Of a stretch of 64,000 nucleotides of DNA, positions 42,823 through 50,989 are shown piece by piece (the first letter of the stretch is position 1; each line of letters begins with the position of its first letter). A model generated the notes under the pieces. The model was not told the DNA's origin and searched no databases. It was given only the letters and a program-made list of their open reading frames with translations. A program made the position numbers and the translations under genes. The DNA is from Gemmatimonadaceae bacterium (GTDB taxonomy: Bacteria > Gemmatimonadota > Gemmatimonadetes > Gemmatimonadales > Gemmatimonadaceae), in NCBI GenBank assembly GCA_025450035.1, contig JANWIF010000147.1:1-64000 (forward strand). The letters run 5' to 3'.

Positions 42823-43299
42823 TCAGTGCGAGGCCGACACCGGGACTGCGCCCTCGCGGCATGCGTCGCCGCACCAGCGTTCCGGCGCGCCCTCGGGACG
42901 CACGCATATGCACGCCGGCGGCGCGCTCGCCGACACTACTCCTACGCCCGCTCGCTCGAGGACAACTTCGGCCAGCTTGTCGTGCACGCCGAACGCGGGC
43001 GTCACCGTGACGCTCACCAGCGGAAACGCAGCAGCCGCCTCGGCCGACAGGCGCGGAATGTCGCGCGTGGAGTGCTTTCCGGGCGACAGCATGTAGGGGA
43101 ACACCACCACTTCGGTCGCTCCCGCTTCCACGCACGCCGCCAGTCCCTCGGCGATCGTTGGGCGGGCGAGTTCCATGTGAGCGACGCGCACGATGACACC
43201 ATCACCAGCGCGCGCCTGCGTGAGCTGCCCTACGCACTCGATCATGTGGTTCGCGGCATCGCGCACCGAGCCGTGGTCCACGAGCAGAATGGCCTTCAT
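42823..43299 (-). CDS. CbiX/SirB-like chelatase with cysteine-rich tail
   Basis: 158 aa. LLVDHGSVRDAANHM and RVAHMELARPTIAEGL hold the two metal-binding histidines of the CbiX family, and VVVFPYMLSPGKHSTRDIP is the standard middle motif. CbiX/SirB proteins insert Co2+ or Fe2+ into sirohydrochlorin for cobalamin or sirohaem. The C-terminus after about residue 120 adds four cysteines (ACICVRPEGAPERWCGDAC), which could bind an Fe-S cluster as in long CbiX of Bacillus megaterium. Its place beside two methionine-synthase genes suggests a link with B12. Confidence 0.8.
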   Translation of the reverse strand: MKAILLVDHGSVRDAANHMIECVGQLTQARAGDGVIVRVAHMELARPTIAEGLAACVEAGATEVVVFPYMLSPGKHSTRDIPRLSAEAAAAFPLVSVTVTPAFGVHDKLAEVVLERAGVGVVSASAPPACICVRPEGAPERWCGDACREGAVPVSASH

Positions 43300-43361
43300 G
43301 TCACGTATCTCGCTGCCGAAGTCCCGATTCCAGTGTGCTGGCCATAAGTTAACGCCGCGCG

Positions 43362-45263
43362 CTACGGTGCGTCGTGGCCGAATACCTGCAGGGCCAGTTC
43401 CACCCGTCCAAACGGTGCCGACACCTGTACGCCTTGCACCGTGCTCCGCACTTGTTCCAGCATCTCGCGGGCGAGCGCCATTCCTTCCGCCAGCGCATGC
43501 TCCTTGGATTTCTCGCTCGCCTGGCGCATGCGTTGGATCACCGATTCGGGCACTACCACGCCGGGCACCTCGTTAGCCAGGAACTCCGCGTTGCGCGCCG
43601 AGACCAGCGGCCAGATGCCCGCCACCACTGGAATGCGCACGTGCGCGATCGAGGTCAGAAACCGTTCGAGCTGTTCGACGTCAAACACCGGTTGGGTGAT
43701 GGCGAACTCCGCGCCCGCGTTCACCTTCCACTCGAATCGTCGCAACTCATAGGTCGGATCGATCGCCGCCGGATTCACGCCCACACCGATCGCGAATCGC
43801 GTCGGCGTGCCGATAGCGTGACCGCCGGGGTCCAGGCCGCGGTTGAGCCGGCTCACCAGATTCGTGAGGCCGATGGAATCGATGTCGAATACCGCCGTGG
43901 CATCGGGATACGGCCCCATCTTCGGCGGGTCGCCAGTGATGATGAGCAGATTGCGCAATCCCATCGCCGATGCGCCTAACAGATCGCTCAACATGCCGAG
44001 CAGGTTGCGATCACGGCAGCAATAGTGGGTGACGGTCTCAATGCCCACCTGCTGCTCGATGAGCAGGCTCGTCATCAACGCGCCCATGCGGCTCTGGGCG
44101 CGCGGCCCATCGGGTACGTTCACCGCATCCACGCCCGCCGCGCGCAGCGAGCGCACGCCGTCCAGCATTCGGGATGCATCGACGCCGCGCGGTGGTACGA
44201 TCTCGACCGAGGTCACGAACTCGCGGCGCGCGATCTTGGTGGCCCACTGTGAGCGCTCGGCGAACGGCGTCGCCGGTTGTCCGGCGCTGTCGTCTCGACG
44301 GTCGTCGCCGCCGGCGGGCGTGACATCGTCCGTGTGCGGCAGCTGGTAGCGCACCGACGCGCGCCATTGCTGCCGCGGGACGAGTGGGCGAATCCCTTCC
44401 ACCACCGCCTTGATGTGCTCGGGAGTGGTACCGCAGCAGCCGCCCACGACTTTGGCCCCGGCCTGGATGAGATGCCGGGCGTAGTTGGCCATATACTCCG
44501 GGCTGGCCATGTACATCGTCCGGCCGCCCACGTCGCGCGGCATTCCAGCGTTCGGCTGGGCGCTCAGTTTGCGCGACGTGACCGCTGCCATGCGCTCAAC
44601 GGCCTCAAGAATCGCCTGTGGTCCCACCGAGCAGTTGAGCCCGACGATATCGGCGCCCCAGCCATCCAGCGCGCGAGCCACGTCTTCCGGCGTGGCGCCG
44701 AACGGCGTCAGTCCATCCTGCCCGATGGTCATCTGCGCGATGAGCGGCACTGTGGCGTCGACGTCGCGCGCGGCCAGGATCGCCTGCTCGATCTCGTCGA
44801 GGTCGGCGAACGTTTCGAGGAGAAACAAGTCCGCGCCGCCCTCCTGCAGCGCGGCCAGCTGCTCGCGAAAGATAGCGCGGGCTTCGCCGCGGCTCGTGGG
44901 GCCGAACGGCTCGATGCGAATGCCTAACGGACCGACCGCGCCGGCCACCAGCACGTGCGCGCCGGCGGCTTCGCGAGCCAGGCGCGCAGCCTGGCAGTTG
45001 AGCTCCGCCACCTGTCCCTCGAGTCCGTGCGGCGCCAGCTTCACCCGGTTGGCGCCGAAGCTGTTGGTCTCCAGCACCTCGGCGCCCGCCTTCACGTATT
45101 CTCGGTGAACGTCCCGCACCAGATCGGGCGCGCGGGCGTTCAACTCGTCGTAGCATTGGTTGATGAACACGCCGCGCGCGTACAGCATCGTCCCCATCGC
45201 ACCGTCGAACACCACGATGCGATCGGGTTCGAGCAGCTCGCGCGCGTCGCGGCGCTCGCTCAC
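43362..45263 (-). CDS. Homocysteine S-methyltransferase / methylenetetrahydrofolate reductase fusion
   Basis: 633 aa from a GTG overlapping the metH stop (GTGA). Residues about 15-300 are an Hcy methyltransferase domain (VFDGAMGTMLYARG, VLETNSFGANR) with the zinc cysteines in GLNCSVGP and GGCCGTTPEH. Residues about 345-620 are an MTHFR barrel (FVTSVEIVPPRGVDASRM, LLIITGDPPKMG, FAITQPVFDVEQL). This architecture is that of YitJ-type proteins, which reduce methylene-THF and supply methyl groups for methionine. Co-transcription with metH makes a complete one-carbon-to-methionine module. Confidence 0.93.
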   Translation of the reverse strand: MSERRDARELLEPDRIVVFDGAMGTMLYARGVFINQCYDELNARAPDLVRDVHREYVKAGAEVLETNSFGANRVKLAPHGLEGQVAELNCQAARLAREAAGAHVLVAGAVGPLGIRIEPFGPTSRGEARAIFREQLAALQEGGADLFLLETFADLDEIEQAILAARDVDATVPLIAQMTIGQDGLTPFGATPEDVARALDGWGADIVGLNCSVGPQAILEAVERMAAVTSRKLSAQPNAGMPRDVGGRTMYMASPEYMANYARHLIQAGAKVVGGCCGTTPEHIKAVVEGIRPLVPRQQWRASVRYQLPHTDDVTPAGGDDRRDDSAGQPATPFAERSQWATKIARREFVTSVEIVPPRGVDASRMLDGVRSLRAAGVDAVNVPDGPRAQSRMGALMTSLLIEQQVGIETVTHYCCRDRNLLGMLSDLLGASAMGLRNLLIITGDPPKMGPYPDATAVFDIDSIGLTNLVSRLNRGLDPGGHAIGTPTRFAIGVGVNPAAIDPTYELRRFEWKVNAGAEFAITQPVFDVEQLERFLTSIAHVRIPVVAGIWPLVSARNAEFLANEVPGVVVPESVIQRMRQASEKSKEHALAEGMALAREMLEQVRSTVQGVQVSAPFGRVELALQVFGHDAP

Positions 45264-48200
45264 TTGGGCTCCGCGGTCGCCGCGCCGGCTGCAGTCGTTA
45301 GGCCGAGGTCGCGTTCGCCCCCCGAGCGCACGGCATAGTACTTCGCCGCTGGGTGGTGCACGACAATCGCTGCCGTCGATTGCTCGGGTATCAGTTGGAA
45401 CGACGAGGTGAGCGACATCCCAAGCGACTCGCCGGCCGGGAGCAGGCGGAAGACCGTCGCGTGATCATCGAGGTCGGGACATGCCGGGTACCCCCACGAG
45501 TAGCGCTTTCCTTGGGCTTCGGAAATCCCCAGCCCGCGGCGAATGGTGCCGTGCATCCACTCGGCCAGCGCTTCCGCTGTTTCCACCGCAAGTCCGTGGA
45601 CGTAGAGCGCTTCGGCGTATTCGCCCCGCGCCTGCAACTCATCGAATCGCACGCTCGCCGCATCGCCGACCGTGACGATCTGCAACCCCACCACGTCCAC
45701 GTCCCCCGATTCCACCGAGCGAAAGTAATCCGCCAGACAGAGCCGTTCGCGTCCGTCCTGCCGCGGGAACGTGAAGCGCGCGATCTCGCGCAGCGCACTG
45801 CCGTCGCTGCCATACGCCGCCGGATCGTACACCAGCAGCGAGTTCCCCTGCGACTGCGCCGGGAAGAGCCCGTATGCCGCGCGGGGCGTGAGCCATCCTT
45901 CGCGCTTCGCGCTCGCGGTGAGCCGTTGGAGCGTTGGGCGGAACTCCTCGCGCACCATCGCGTCGAAGGCTGGCCCCGATCCACGACCGCCCCACTGCAA
46001 TCGGAACAGCTCGTCCAGGTCGAGCAGCGCCAGCACCTCGTCGAGCGGAATGTCGTGAAGCACGCGAGTGCCGAAGAACGGCGGTTCGGCTACGGGATTG
46101 TTGGCTGCCACATCGGAGCGCCCGGTCGCATCGGTCCCCGCGGCAACATCCTTCCCGACGCGCGTGTTCAGGAACGTGTCGTTGCGCGCGTCCTCGAGAT
46201 TCCTGGCGACAAAGGCGTCGTGCCGCGCAGCATCCATCAGCGCTTCCACCGAGTCCAGTCCCTCGAATGCATCCTTGCAGTAGAACACGCCTGCCGCGTA
46301 CGGCCGCTCGCCTTCCACGAACAGCGCCCGGCGTCCGAACCGCCGGTTGATGGCCGCGCCTCCAATCAGCACCGGCATCGTTAGGCCCCGCCGGTCCAGC
46401 TCCTGCACGCAGATCGGCATCTGCTTGGACGTCGAGACCAACAGCGCCGACAGCCCGATCGCATCCGCCCCGACCTCGACCGCCTTCTCGATGATCGTGT
46501 TCACCGGCACCTGCTTTCCCAGGTCGTACACCGTATACCCGTTATTGGAGAGAATGGTGTTGACTAACGACTTGCCAATGTCATGTACGTCGCCGTACAC
46601 GGTCGCCAGCACCACTTTCCCCTTCGTGTACCCGTCCGCGCGATCGAGAAATTGTTCGAGATGTTTGACGGCGCGCTTCATCACTTCCGCGCTCTGGAGC
46701 ACGAACGGAAGAATGAGCTCGCCGGCGCCGAACTTGTCGCCCACGTCTTTCATGGCCGGCAGCAGGACTTCGTTGAGCACGCGCACTGGCTGTTCGCGCA
46801 CGCCCGCCGCGTCGAGCGCGTCCTCGATCCCATCTTTCTTGCGATGCAGGATCTGCCAGTGCACCCGAGCATCGGGACTCGCGAATTGGGCCTCGGCCCC
46901 CGCCGCGCCCTCTGCCGTGTCCCGGGCGCCGAGCCCCGAATCCTGATGTCCCTGTTCGATGAACCGCTGCAGTGCGTCGGGGCGGCGATTGAACACCAGA
47001 TCGTCCGCCAGGTCGCGCTCGGATTGCGAAAGCTCCACGTACGGACGGATGTGCGCCGGATTGACGATCGCCATGTCCAACCCCGCCTGCACGCAGTGGT
47101 GCACGAACACGGAGTTGAGCACCGCGCGCGCGTCGGGGGCGAGCCCGAAGCTCACGTTGCTGACGCCGAGCGACGTGAGCACGCCCGGCAGCTCGCGCTT
47201 GATGAGCCGGATGCCTTCGATGGTTTCCGCCGCGCTGTCTATCCATTCCGCTTCGCCGGTGGCGAGTGTGAACGTGAGGTCGTCGAAGATCAGGTCTTCG
47301 CTGGCCAGTCCAAACTCGCCGAGCGCAATGTCGTGAATCCGGCGCGCGATTTCGAGCTTCCGATCGCGCGTCTTCGCCATGCCGACTTCATCGATCGTGA
47401 GGGCGACGACCGCCGCGCCGTGCCGCTTGACGAGCGGGAGTACCGCATCGATGCGTTTGCGTCCGTTCTCCATGTTGATCGAATTCACGATCGCCCGGCC
47501 CGGCACGTGCTCCAACGCGCGCGCGATGACCTCGGCCTCCGTGGAATCGATCATGAGAGGTGCTTCGACGCTCATCGAGAGCAGCTTGACCACCTGCGAC
47601 ATCTGCAACGCTTCATCGGCGCGCTCCGTGAGGGCGACGCAGACATCCAAGACGTGCGCGCCCGAATCCACTTGCTGTCGCGCGATGCCGACGATCCCCT
47701 CGTAGTCGTCGGTGAGCAGGAACTGCTTCACCTTTCGCGATCCCTGCGAATTGACGCGTTCGCCGATGAGCAGCGGCGGCGGATCCTGGTGCAGCGTGAG
47801 CGCGCGCATTGCCGAGGAGACGCGGGGTACATGCGGCGCGGTGTGATGCGACGGGGCGTGTTTCAGTCCGCGGACCGCTCGCACCACCGCCGCCAGATGC
47901 TCCGGCGTCGTCCCGCAGCACCCGCCTACCACGCGCACGCCAAAATCGCGGACGAATTCGGACAGCGCCATCGCCAGCGGCTCGGGCTCCAGCGGATAGA
48001 CCGCCTCACCCACACCCGTGTTGAGCGGCAGTCCCGCGTTCGGGATGCACGAGACCGGCCGGCTGGCGTGCTCGGCGAGCCACCGGATCGGTTCGCGCAT
48101 GTGCTCCGGCCCGGTGGAACAGTTCAGCCCCAACACGTCTACGCCTAACGCTTCGAGCGTCGTCATCGCGCTCGCGATGTCGGTGCCCAGCAGCATGCGG

Positions 48201-48670
48201 CCGCTCGTGTCCAGCGTGACCTGCGTCTGCACCGCCACGCGCCGCCCGATTTCGGCGAACAGCCGCTCGAATCCCGCCAGCGCAGCCTTCACTTCGAGGA
48301 TATCCTGCGCCGTCTCGACCAACAGCACGTCCACGCCGCCTTCAACGAGGGCCTTCGCCTGCTGGTAGAAATCGTCCTCGAGCTCGGCGAACGTCACCGC
48401 CGAGAGCGTCGGGTCGCTGCTCGACGGCAGCATCCCCGTTGGGCCAATCGATCCCGCCACGAAGCGCGGCCGACCATCGGTCGCGAACGCGCCGCACGCC
48501 GCACGTGCGAGCTGCGCGGCGCGGACGTTGAGCTCGTGCATGCGGTCGCCCAACCCCCATTCGCGGAGGCGGCGCGGCGTGCTCTGGAACGTGCACGTCT
48601 CGACCACATCGCAGCCCACCGCCAGGAACGACTCGTGGATGCCGCGGATCACGTCGGGTCGCGTGAGCAC
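45260..48670 (-). CDS. metH: Cobalamin-dependent methionine synthase, main ORF downstream of an in-frame stop
   Basis: 1136 aa from a GTG directly after an in-frame TAG. Domains: most of the Hcy domain (VETCTFQSTP, GLNCSTGP and GGCCGTTPEH zinc cysteines), the pterin domain (GERVNSQGSRKVKQ, DVCVALTERAD), the B12 cap and binding domain (YGDVHDIGKSLVNTILSNNG with the cobalt-ligating His), and the SAM activation domain (GKRYSWGYPACPDLDDHA). It transfers methyl from methyl-THF to homocysteine. The first beta strand of the Hcy barrel ([10 protein letters not shown]) is encoded upstream of the stop (48671-48835) and would be lost if translation starts here. Leader: SAM-II-like riboswitch and terminator. 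Confidence 0.9.
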   Translation of the reverse strand: MLTRPDVIRGIHESFLAVGCDVVETCTFQSTPRRLREWGLGDRMHELNVRAAQLARAACGAFATDGRPRFVAGSIGPTGMLPSSSDPTLSAVTFAELEDDFYQQAKALVEGGVDVLLVETAQDILEVKAALAGFERLFAEIGRRVAVQTQVTLDTSGRMLLGTDIASAMTTLEALGVDVLGLNCSTGPEHMREPIRWLAEHASRPVSCIPNAGLPLNTGVGEAVYPLEPEPLAMALSEFVRDFGVRVVGGCCGTTPEHLAAVVRAVRGLKHAPSHHTAPHVPRVSSAMRALTLHQDPPPLLIGERVNSQGSRKVKQFLLTDDYEGIVGIARQQVDSGAHVLDVCVALTERADEALQMSQVVKLLSMSVEAPLMIDSTEAEVIARALEHVPGRAIVNSINMENGRKRIDAVLPLVKRHGAAVVALTIDEVGMAKTRDRKLEIARRIHDIALGEFGLASEDLIFDDLTFTLATGEAEWIDSAAETIEGIRLIKRELPGVLTSLGVSNVSFGLAPDARAVLNSVFVHHCVQAGLDMAIVNPAHIRPYVELSQSERDLADDLVFNRRPDALQRFIEQGHQDSGLGARDTAEGAAGAEAQFASPDARVHWQILHRKKDGIEDALDAAGVREQPVRVLNEVLLPAMKDVGDKFGAGELILPFVLQSAEVMKRAVKHLEQFLDRADGYTKGKVVLATVYGDVHDIGKSLVNTILSNNGYTVYDLGKQVPVNTIIEKAVEVGADAIGLSALLVSTSKQMPICVQELDRRGLTMPVLIGGAAINRRFGRRALFVEGERPYAAGVFYCKDAFEGLDSVEALMDAARHDAFVARNLEDARNDTFLNTRVGKDVAAGTDATGRSDVAANNPVAEPPFFGTRVLHDIPLDEVLALLDLDELFRLQWGGRGSGPAFDAMVREEFRPTLQRLTASAKREGWLTPRAAYGLFPAQSQGNSLLVYDPAAYGSDGSALREIARFTFPRQDGRERLCLADYFRSVESGDVDVVGLQIVTVGDAASVRFDELQARGEYAEALYVHGLAVETAEALAEWMHGTIRRGLGISEAQGKRYSWGYPACPDLDDHATVFRLLPAGESLGMSLTSSFQLIPEQSTAAIVVHHPAAKYYAVRSGGERDLGLTTAAGAATAEPK

Positions 48671-48835
48671 GAGCTAGTCGTTGCATCCTTCGTAGGCCGC
48701 GCCGCCGAAATCAGCCGCGGTGAGCGCGTGGCGCTGGATGTTCGTTCCCATCGCCCCGTCGTATATCAGAACGCGGCGCGACAACTCGTCAATGTACGGC
48801 GAGGCAGAAGATGGAACGGAGGCGGTATCGCTCAT
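48671..48835 (-). pseudogene. metH: Severed N-terminal segment of metH ending in TAG
   Basis: From the ATG at 48835 the minus strand reads [20 protein letters not shown], then [20 protein letters not shown] and YEGCND, then TAG (48676-48674), then LVLTRPDVI in the same frame. YDGAMGT and the D-x-LVL-x-(R/K)-P-(D/E)-VI junction are conserved in MetH, so this is the true start of the protein. One codon has become a stop with no other decay in the gene. It may be a recent mutation, a sequencing error or a recoded/readthrough site. Confidence 0.85.
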
Positions 48836-48851
48836 GAAGTCATCCGATGCG

Positions 48852-48882
48852 AAAAAGGCCGGGCGCGCACAGGCACCAGGCC
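48852..48882 (-). terminator. metH: Intrinsic terminator (attenuator) in the metH leader
   Basis: Minus strand: GGCC-T-GGTGC-CTGTGC-GCGCC-C-GGCC followed by TTTTT. The stem is 4 + 5 bp with one mismatch and one G-U pair. It ends 16 bp before the metH ATG and starts 2 bp after the riboswitch-like aptamer, so it is an attenuator rather than the end of another gene. Confidence 0.75.
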
Positions 48883-48884
48883 GG

Positions 48885-48936
48885 CGCTTTAGCGGAATGT
48901 TTAACGTGGCCGCAAGTTGCCGTAAATCGCCACGAT
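48885..48936 (-). promoter_or_regulatory. SAM-II riboswitch candidate upstream of metH
   Basis: Minus-strand RNA: a 6-bp P1 (CGUGGC at 48934-48929 with GCCACG at 48910-48905) closes a loop GAUUUACGGCAACUUGCG. It is followed by GUUAAACAUUCCGCUAAAG. This is the order and wording of the SAM-II pseudoknot aptamer (P1, GAUUUA, UUGC, UAAA, GCUAAA). The family senses S-adenosylmethionine and is best known from Alphaproteobacteria, upstream of methionine genes. The terminator directly after it suggests transcriptional control: high SAM stops metH expression. Identified by eye, without a covariance search. Confidence 0.7.
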
Positions 48937-49175
48937 AGGTTGTCTCGTCTGCGTTGTAGCATAACGCGCGCTGGAGAGTGGGGCAAGGCGCAGGCCTTTA
49001 CAACGTCGCGCAAGCGCGCCCGAAAATCCCCTCACCCGTCCGGGTATCCTCGGCATTCTCCTTGCCCTAATCTTCACACCTTGCCATCGAACGCCTCGAT
49101 CACGCAAACGGCCGGCCGCACTTCAGTTCGCTCGTCGCCCATCCACGCGGTTCGATTCAATTCGCCTCACTGGAG
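48937..49175. other. Intergenic region between divergent metH and the kinase-methyltransferase gene
   Basis: Together with the metH leader this is a 340-bp gap. Beyond the riboswitch and terminator I see no open frame with coding character and no clear -35/-10 pair. The promoters of both divergent units must lie here. Confidence 0.5.
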
Positions 49176-50900
49176 ATGTTTGTGTGGATTCGTCGAATTC
49201 GGAAGAAGATAGTTACCACGCGGGTGATGCTGCCGATCTACCGCGACAAGGGCTACACGGGGGTCACACGATCTGTATCGCTCGCTACCAGGGGCGTCAC
49301 GCGCAAAGTGCTGATGACCGCGGTCGCCGTGACGCTTACGATCGTTCTCACTGTGTTGGGGCACCCCGTCATCGCCGTCCTCGTTGCGTTCCTCGCTCTC
49401 GGGCCAGGGTCCCTGTACGCGGTCCGCGCGGTGCGTCGGAAATCGCGAGTGAAACGCCTCGCGAACATTGGATGGTCTGGCATCGAAGGACTGCCGCCTG
49501 CACGGCAAACGCTGCTCGAGTTGGGCATCGCCGAAGCAACGGTTGATCGCGTTGCCCTCGCGTCGCAGGCCGCCGCGGTGCGGATCGCCACGTTCGATCA
49601 GGACAATCGAGTCCTTAGTGATATCGGACCCATCCCCTTCTTCGCAGACGTGCTGACCACACCACAGGAGTTCCGCAAGCGCGCTAGAAATGTCCTCGAA
49701 CTCGTGACCTACAAGGACGTTGTCTGCATAAGGAAGACATACGGGAATCGCTCGAACTTCGAGCAGGAAGTGCTCGCTCTGCATGCCCTCACGGGAGTTC
49801 CCGGCGTTCCCCGCTTGCTCGCAGTTCAGCACACCCCGCCTGCCATCTATGAATCCTTCGTCATGGGGCGCAGCATCGGCAGCCTGATGACGTCTCGCGG
49901 AGCGTCCGTTAGCGTGCAATATCGGGTCAGTACCTCCTTTGACGCTCCCGATCGTTGGAATCCAGGTACCATGGCACAGGCGCGCGACGTCGCGGTACAG
50001 GCGCTTCGGGCTTCGGCGGAACGCGATGTGATCGCGAAGGCTGCGGACTTGATAGATCGGATACACCTGCACGGAGTGACCATCGGCGACGTGAAATACG
50101 GAAACGTGCTGGTGGTGGACGGCCTGCCCTACATTTGCGACTTCGAAGGTGCCGAAGTGCACAGCCGCAACGATTGGCGATTCGTCAACGACCGTGCGAC
50201 CGATCGCGAAAAGTTCAACTACTTCTTCGATGGCGACGTGCTCTCCGAGCGGGCCTTTCGTGGAACCGTTGCCCTCCTCGCTCGCGAGAAACCTGACCTG
50301 TTCTACGCGCCCATTTACTACGGGCACGGATACGAAAGCCGAGCCCCTGGCTCGATTGAATTGGGTTCTGGGAAATGGCACTTCATCCGGCCGTACCTGC
50401 CCGACCTCGTAGGGAAGAGCATCGTCGACCTTGGTTGCAATAATGCACTGCTCCCGCTTGAAATGCTTCGGGCGGGTGCTCGACGGGTAACGGGCTATGA
50501 GCTCAACCCCACGGTCGCGCGCTACGCCCGCCTCAACCATCACTGGTTCGAGTTCGTCGACAACAAGCGATACCTCGGGTTCCAACTGATCGAGGGACAC
50601 ATGCACGAGGCGTGTGACCGAGACTGGTCTGGCTACGACGTGGCGACTGCCTTCTGCAGTTTGTACTACGAGGAGCCGGAAGAAATAGCTCGCATTGTGC
50701 GCACGTTTAGCAAGGCGATCGATTGTTTTGTCGTGCAGGCGAATGAGAACCGCGATGAGCATGCTGGTGTTCTACTCGAGCGCTCGTCCCTCCGCTTTCT
50801 GCGCGATGTACTCGGCGCCAACGGATATCCGGATCAGACCGTCATTGAGTTCCCATATTATGACCGGCCCCTGGTGATTGGTAGGCGATCAAAACGTTGA
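49176..50900 (+). CDS. Membrane-anchored kinase-methyltransferase fusion, probable surface-glycan modifier
   Basis: 574 aa. The ATG at 49176 directly joins GGAG; a GTG two codons on (49182) has better spacing and may be the true start. One or two membrane helices (about 45-80) are followed by a kinase-like domain (about 165-365): the Lys region VVCIRKTYGN, catalytic loop LHGVTIGDVKYGNVLVV (D-x-K-x-x-N) and metal motif ICDFEGAEV (DFE for DFG), as in LPS/Kdo kinases. A Rossmann methyltransferase follows (SIVDLGCNNALLPLEMLRAGARRVTGYELNP). Kinase plus methyltransferase recalls WbdD, which caps O-antigen chains, but here the order is reversed. The role is inferred. Confidence 0.7.
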   Translation: MFVWIRRIRKKIVTTRVMLPIYRDKGYTGVTRSVSLATRGVTRKVLMTAVAVTLTIVLTVLGHPVIAVLVAFLALGPGSLYAVRAVRRKSRVKRLANIGWSGIEGLPPARQTLLELGIAEATVDRVALASQAAAVRIATFDQDNRVLSDIGPIPFFADVLTTPQEFRKRARNVLELVTYKDVVCIRKTYGNRSNFEQEVLALHALTGVPGVPRLLAVQHTPPAIYESFVMGRSIGSLMTSRGASVSVQYRVSTSFDAPDRWNPGTMAQARDVAVQALRASAERDVIAKAADLIDRIHLHGVTIGDVKYGNVLVVDGLPYICDFEGAEVHSRNDWRFVNDRATDREKFNYFFDGDVLSERAFRGTVALLAREKPDLFYAPIYYGHGYESRAPGSIELGSGKWHFIRPYLPDLVGKSIVDLGCNNALLPLEMLRAGARRVTGYELNPTVARYARLNHHWFEFVDNKRYLGFQLIEGHMHEACDRDWSGYDVATAFCSLYYEEPEEIARIVRTFSKAIDCFVVQANENRDEHAGVLLERSSLRFLRDVLGANGYPDQTVIEFPYYDRPLVIGRRSKR

Positions 50901-50989
50901 TGCAGGGAGGAGGGGCGCACAAATCTTTCCCATTGGCGTGAGGCACCCGCTGTGAGGTGCGTGACCCATGCCGCGAGGAGTCCCAGCGC

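Noticed and set aside
46583-48148. 521-aa plus-strand ORF antisense to metH
   Set aside because: It mirrors the metH codons (third-position GC on the real strand), is rich in Arg/His and has no domain pattern. Long antisense frames are common in GC-rich DNA.
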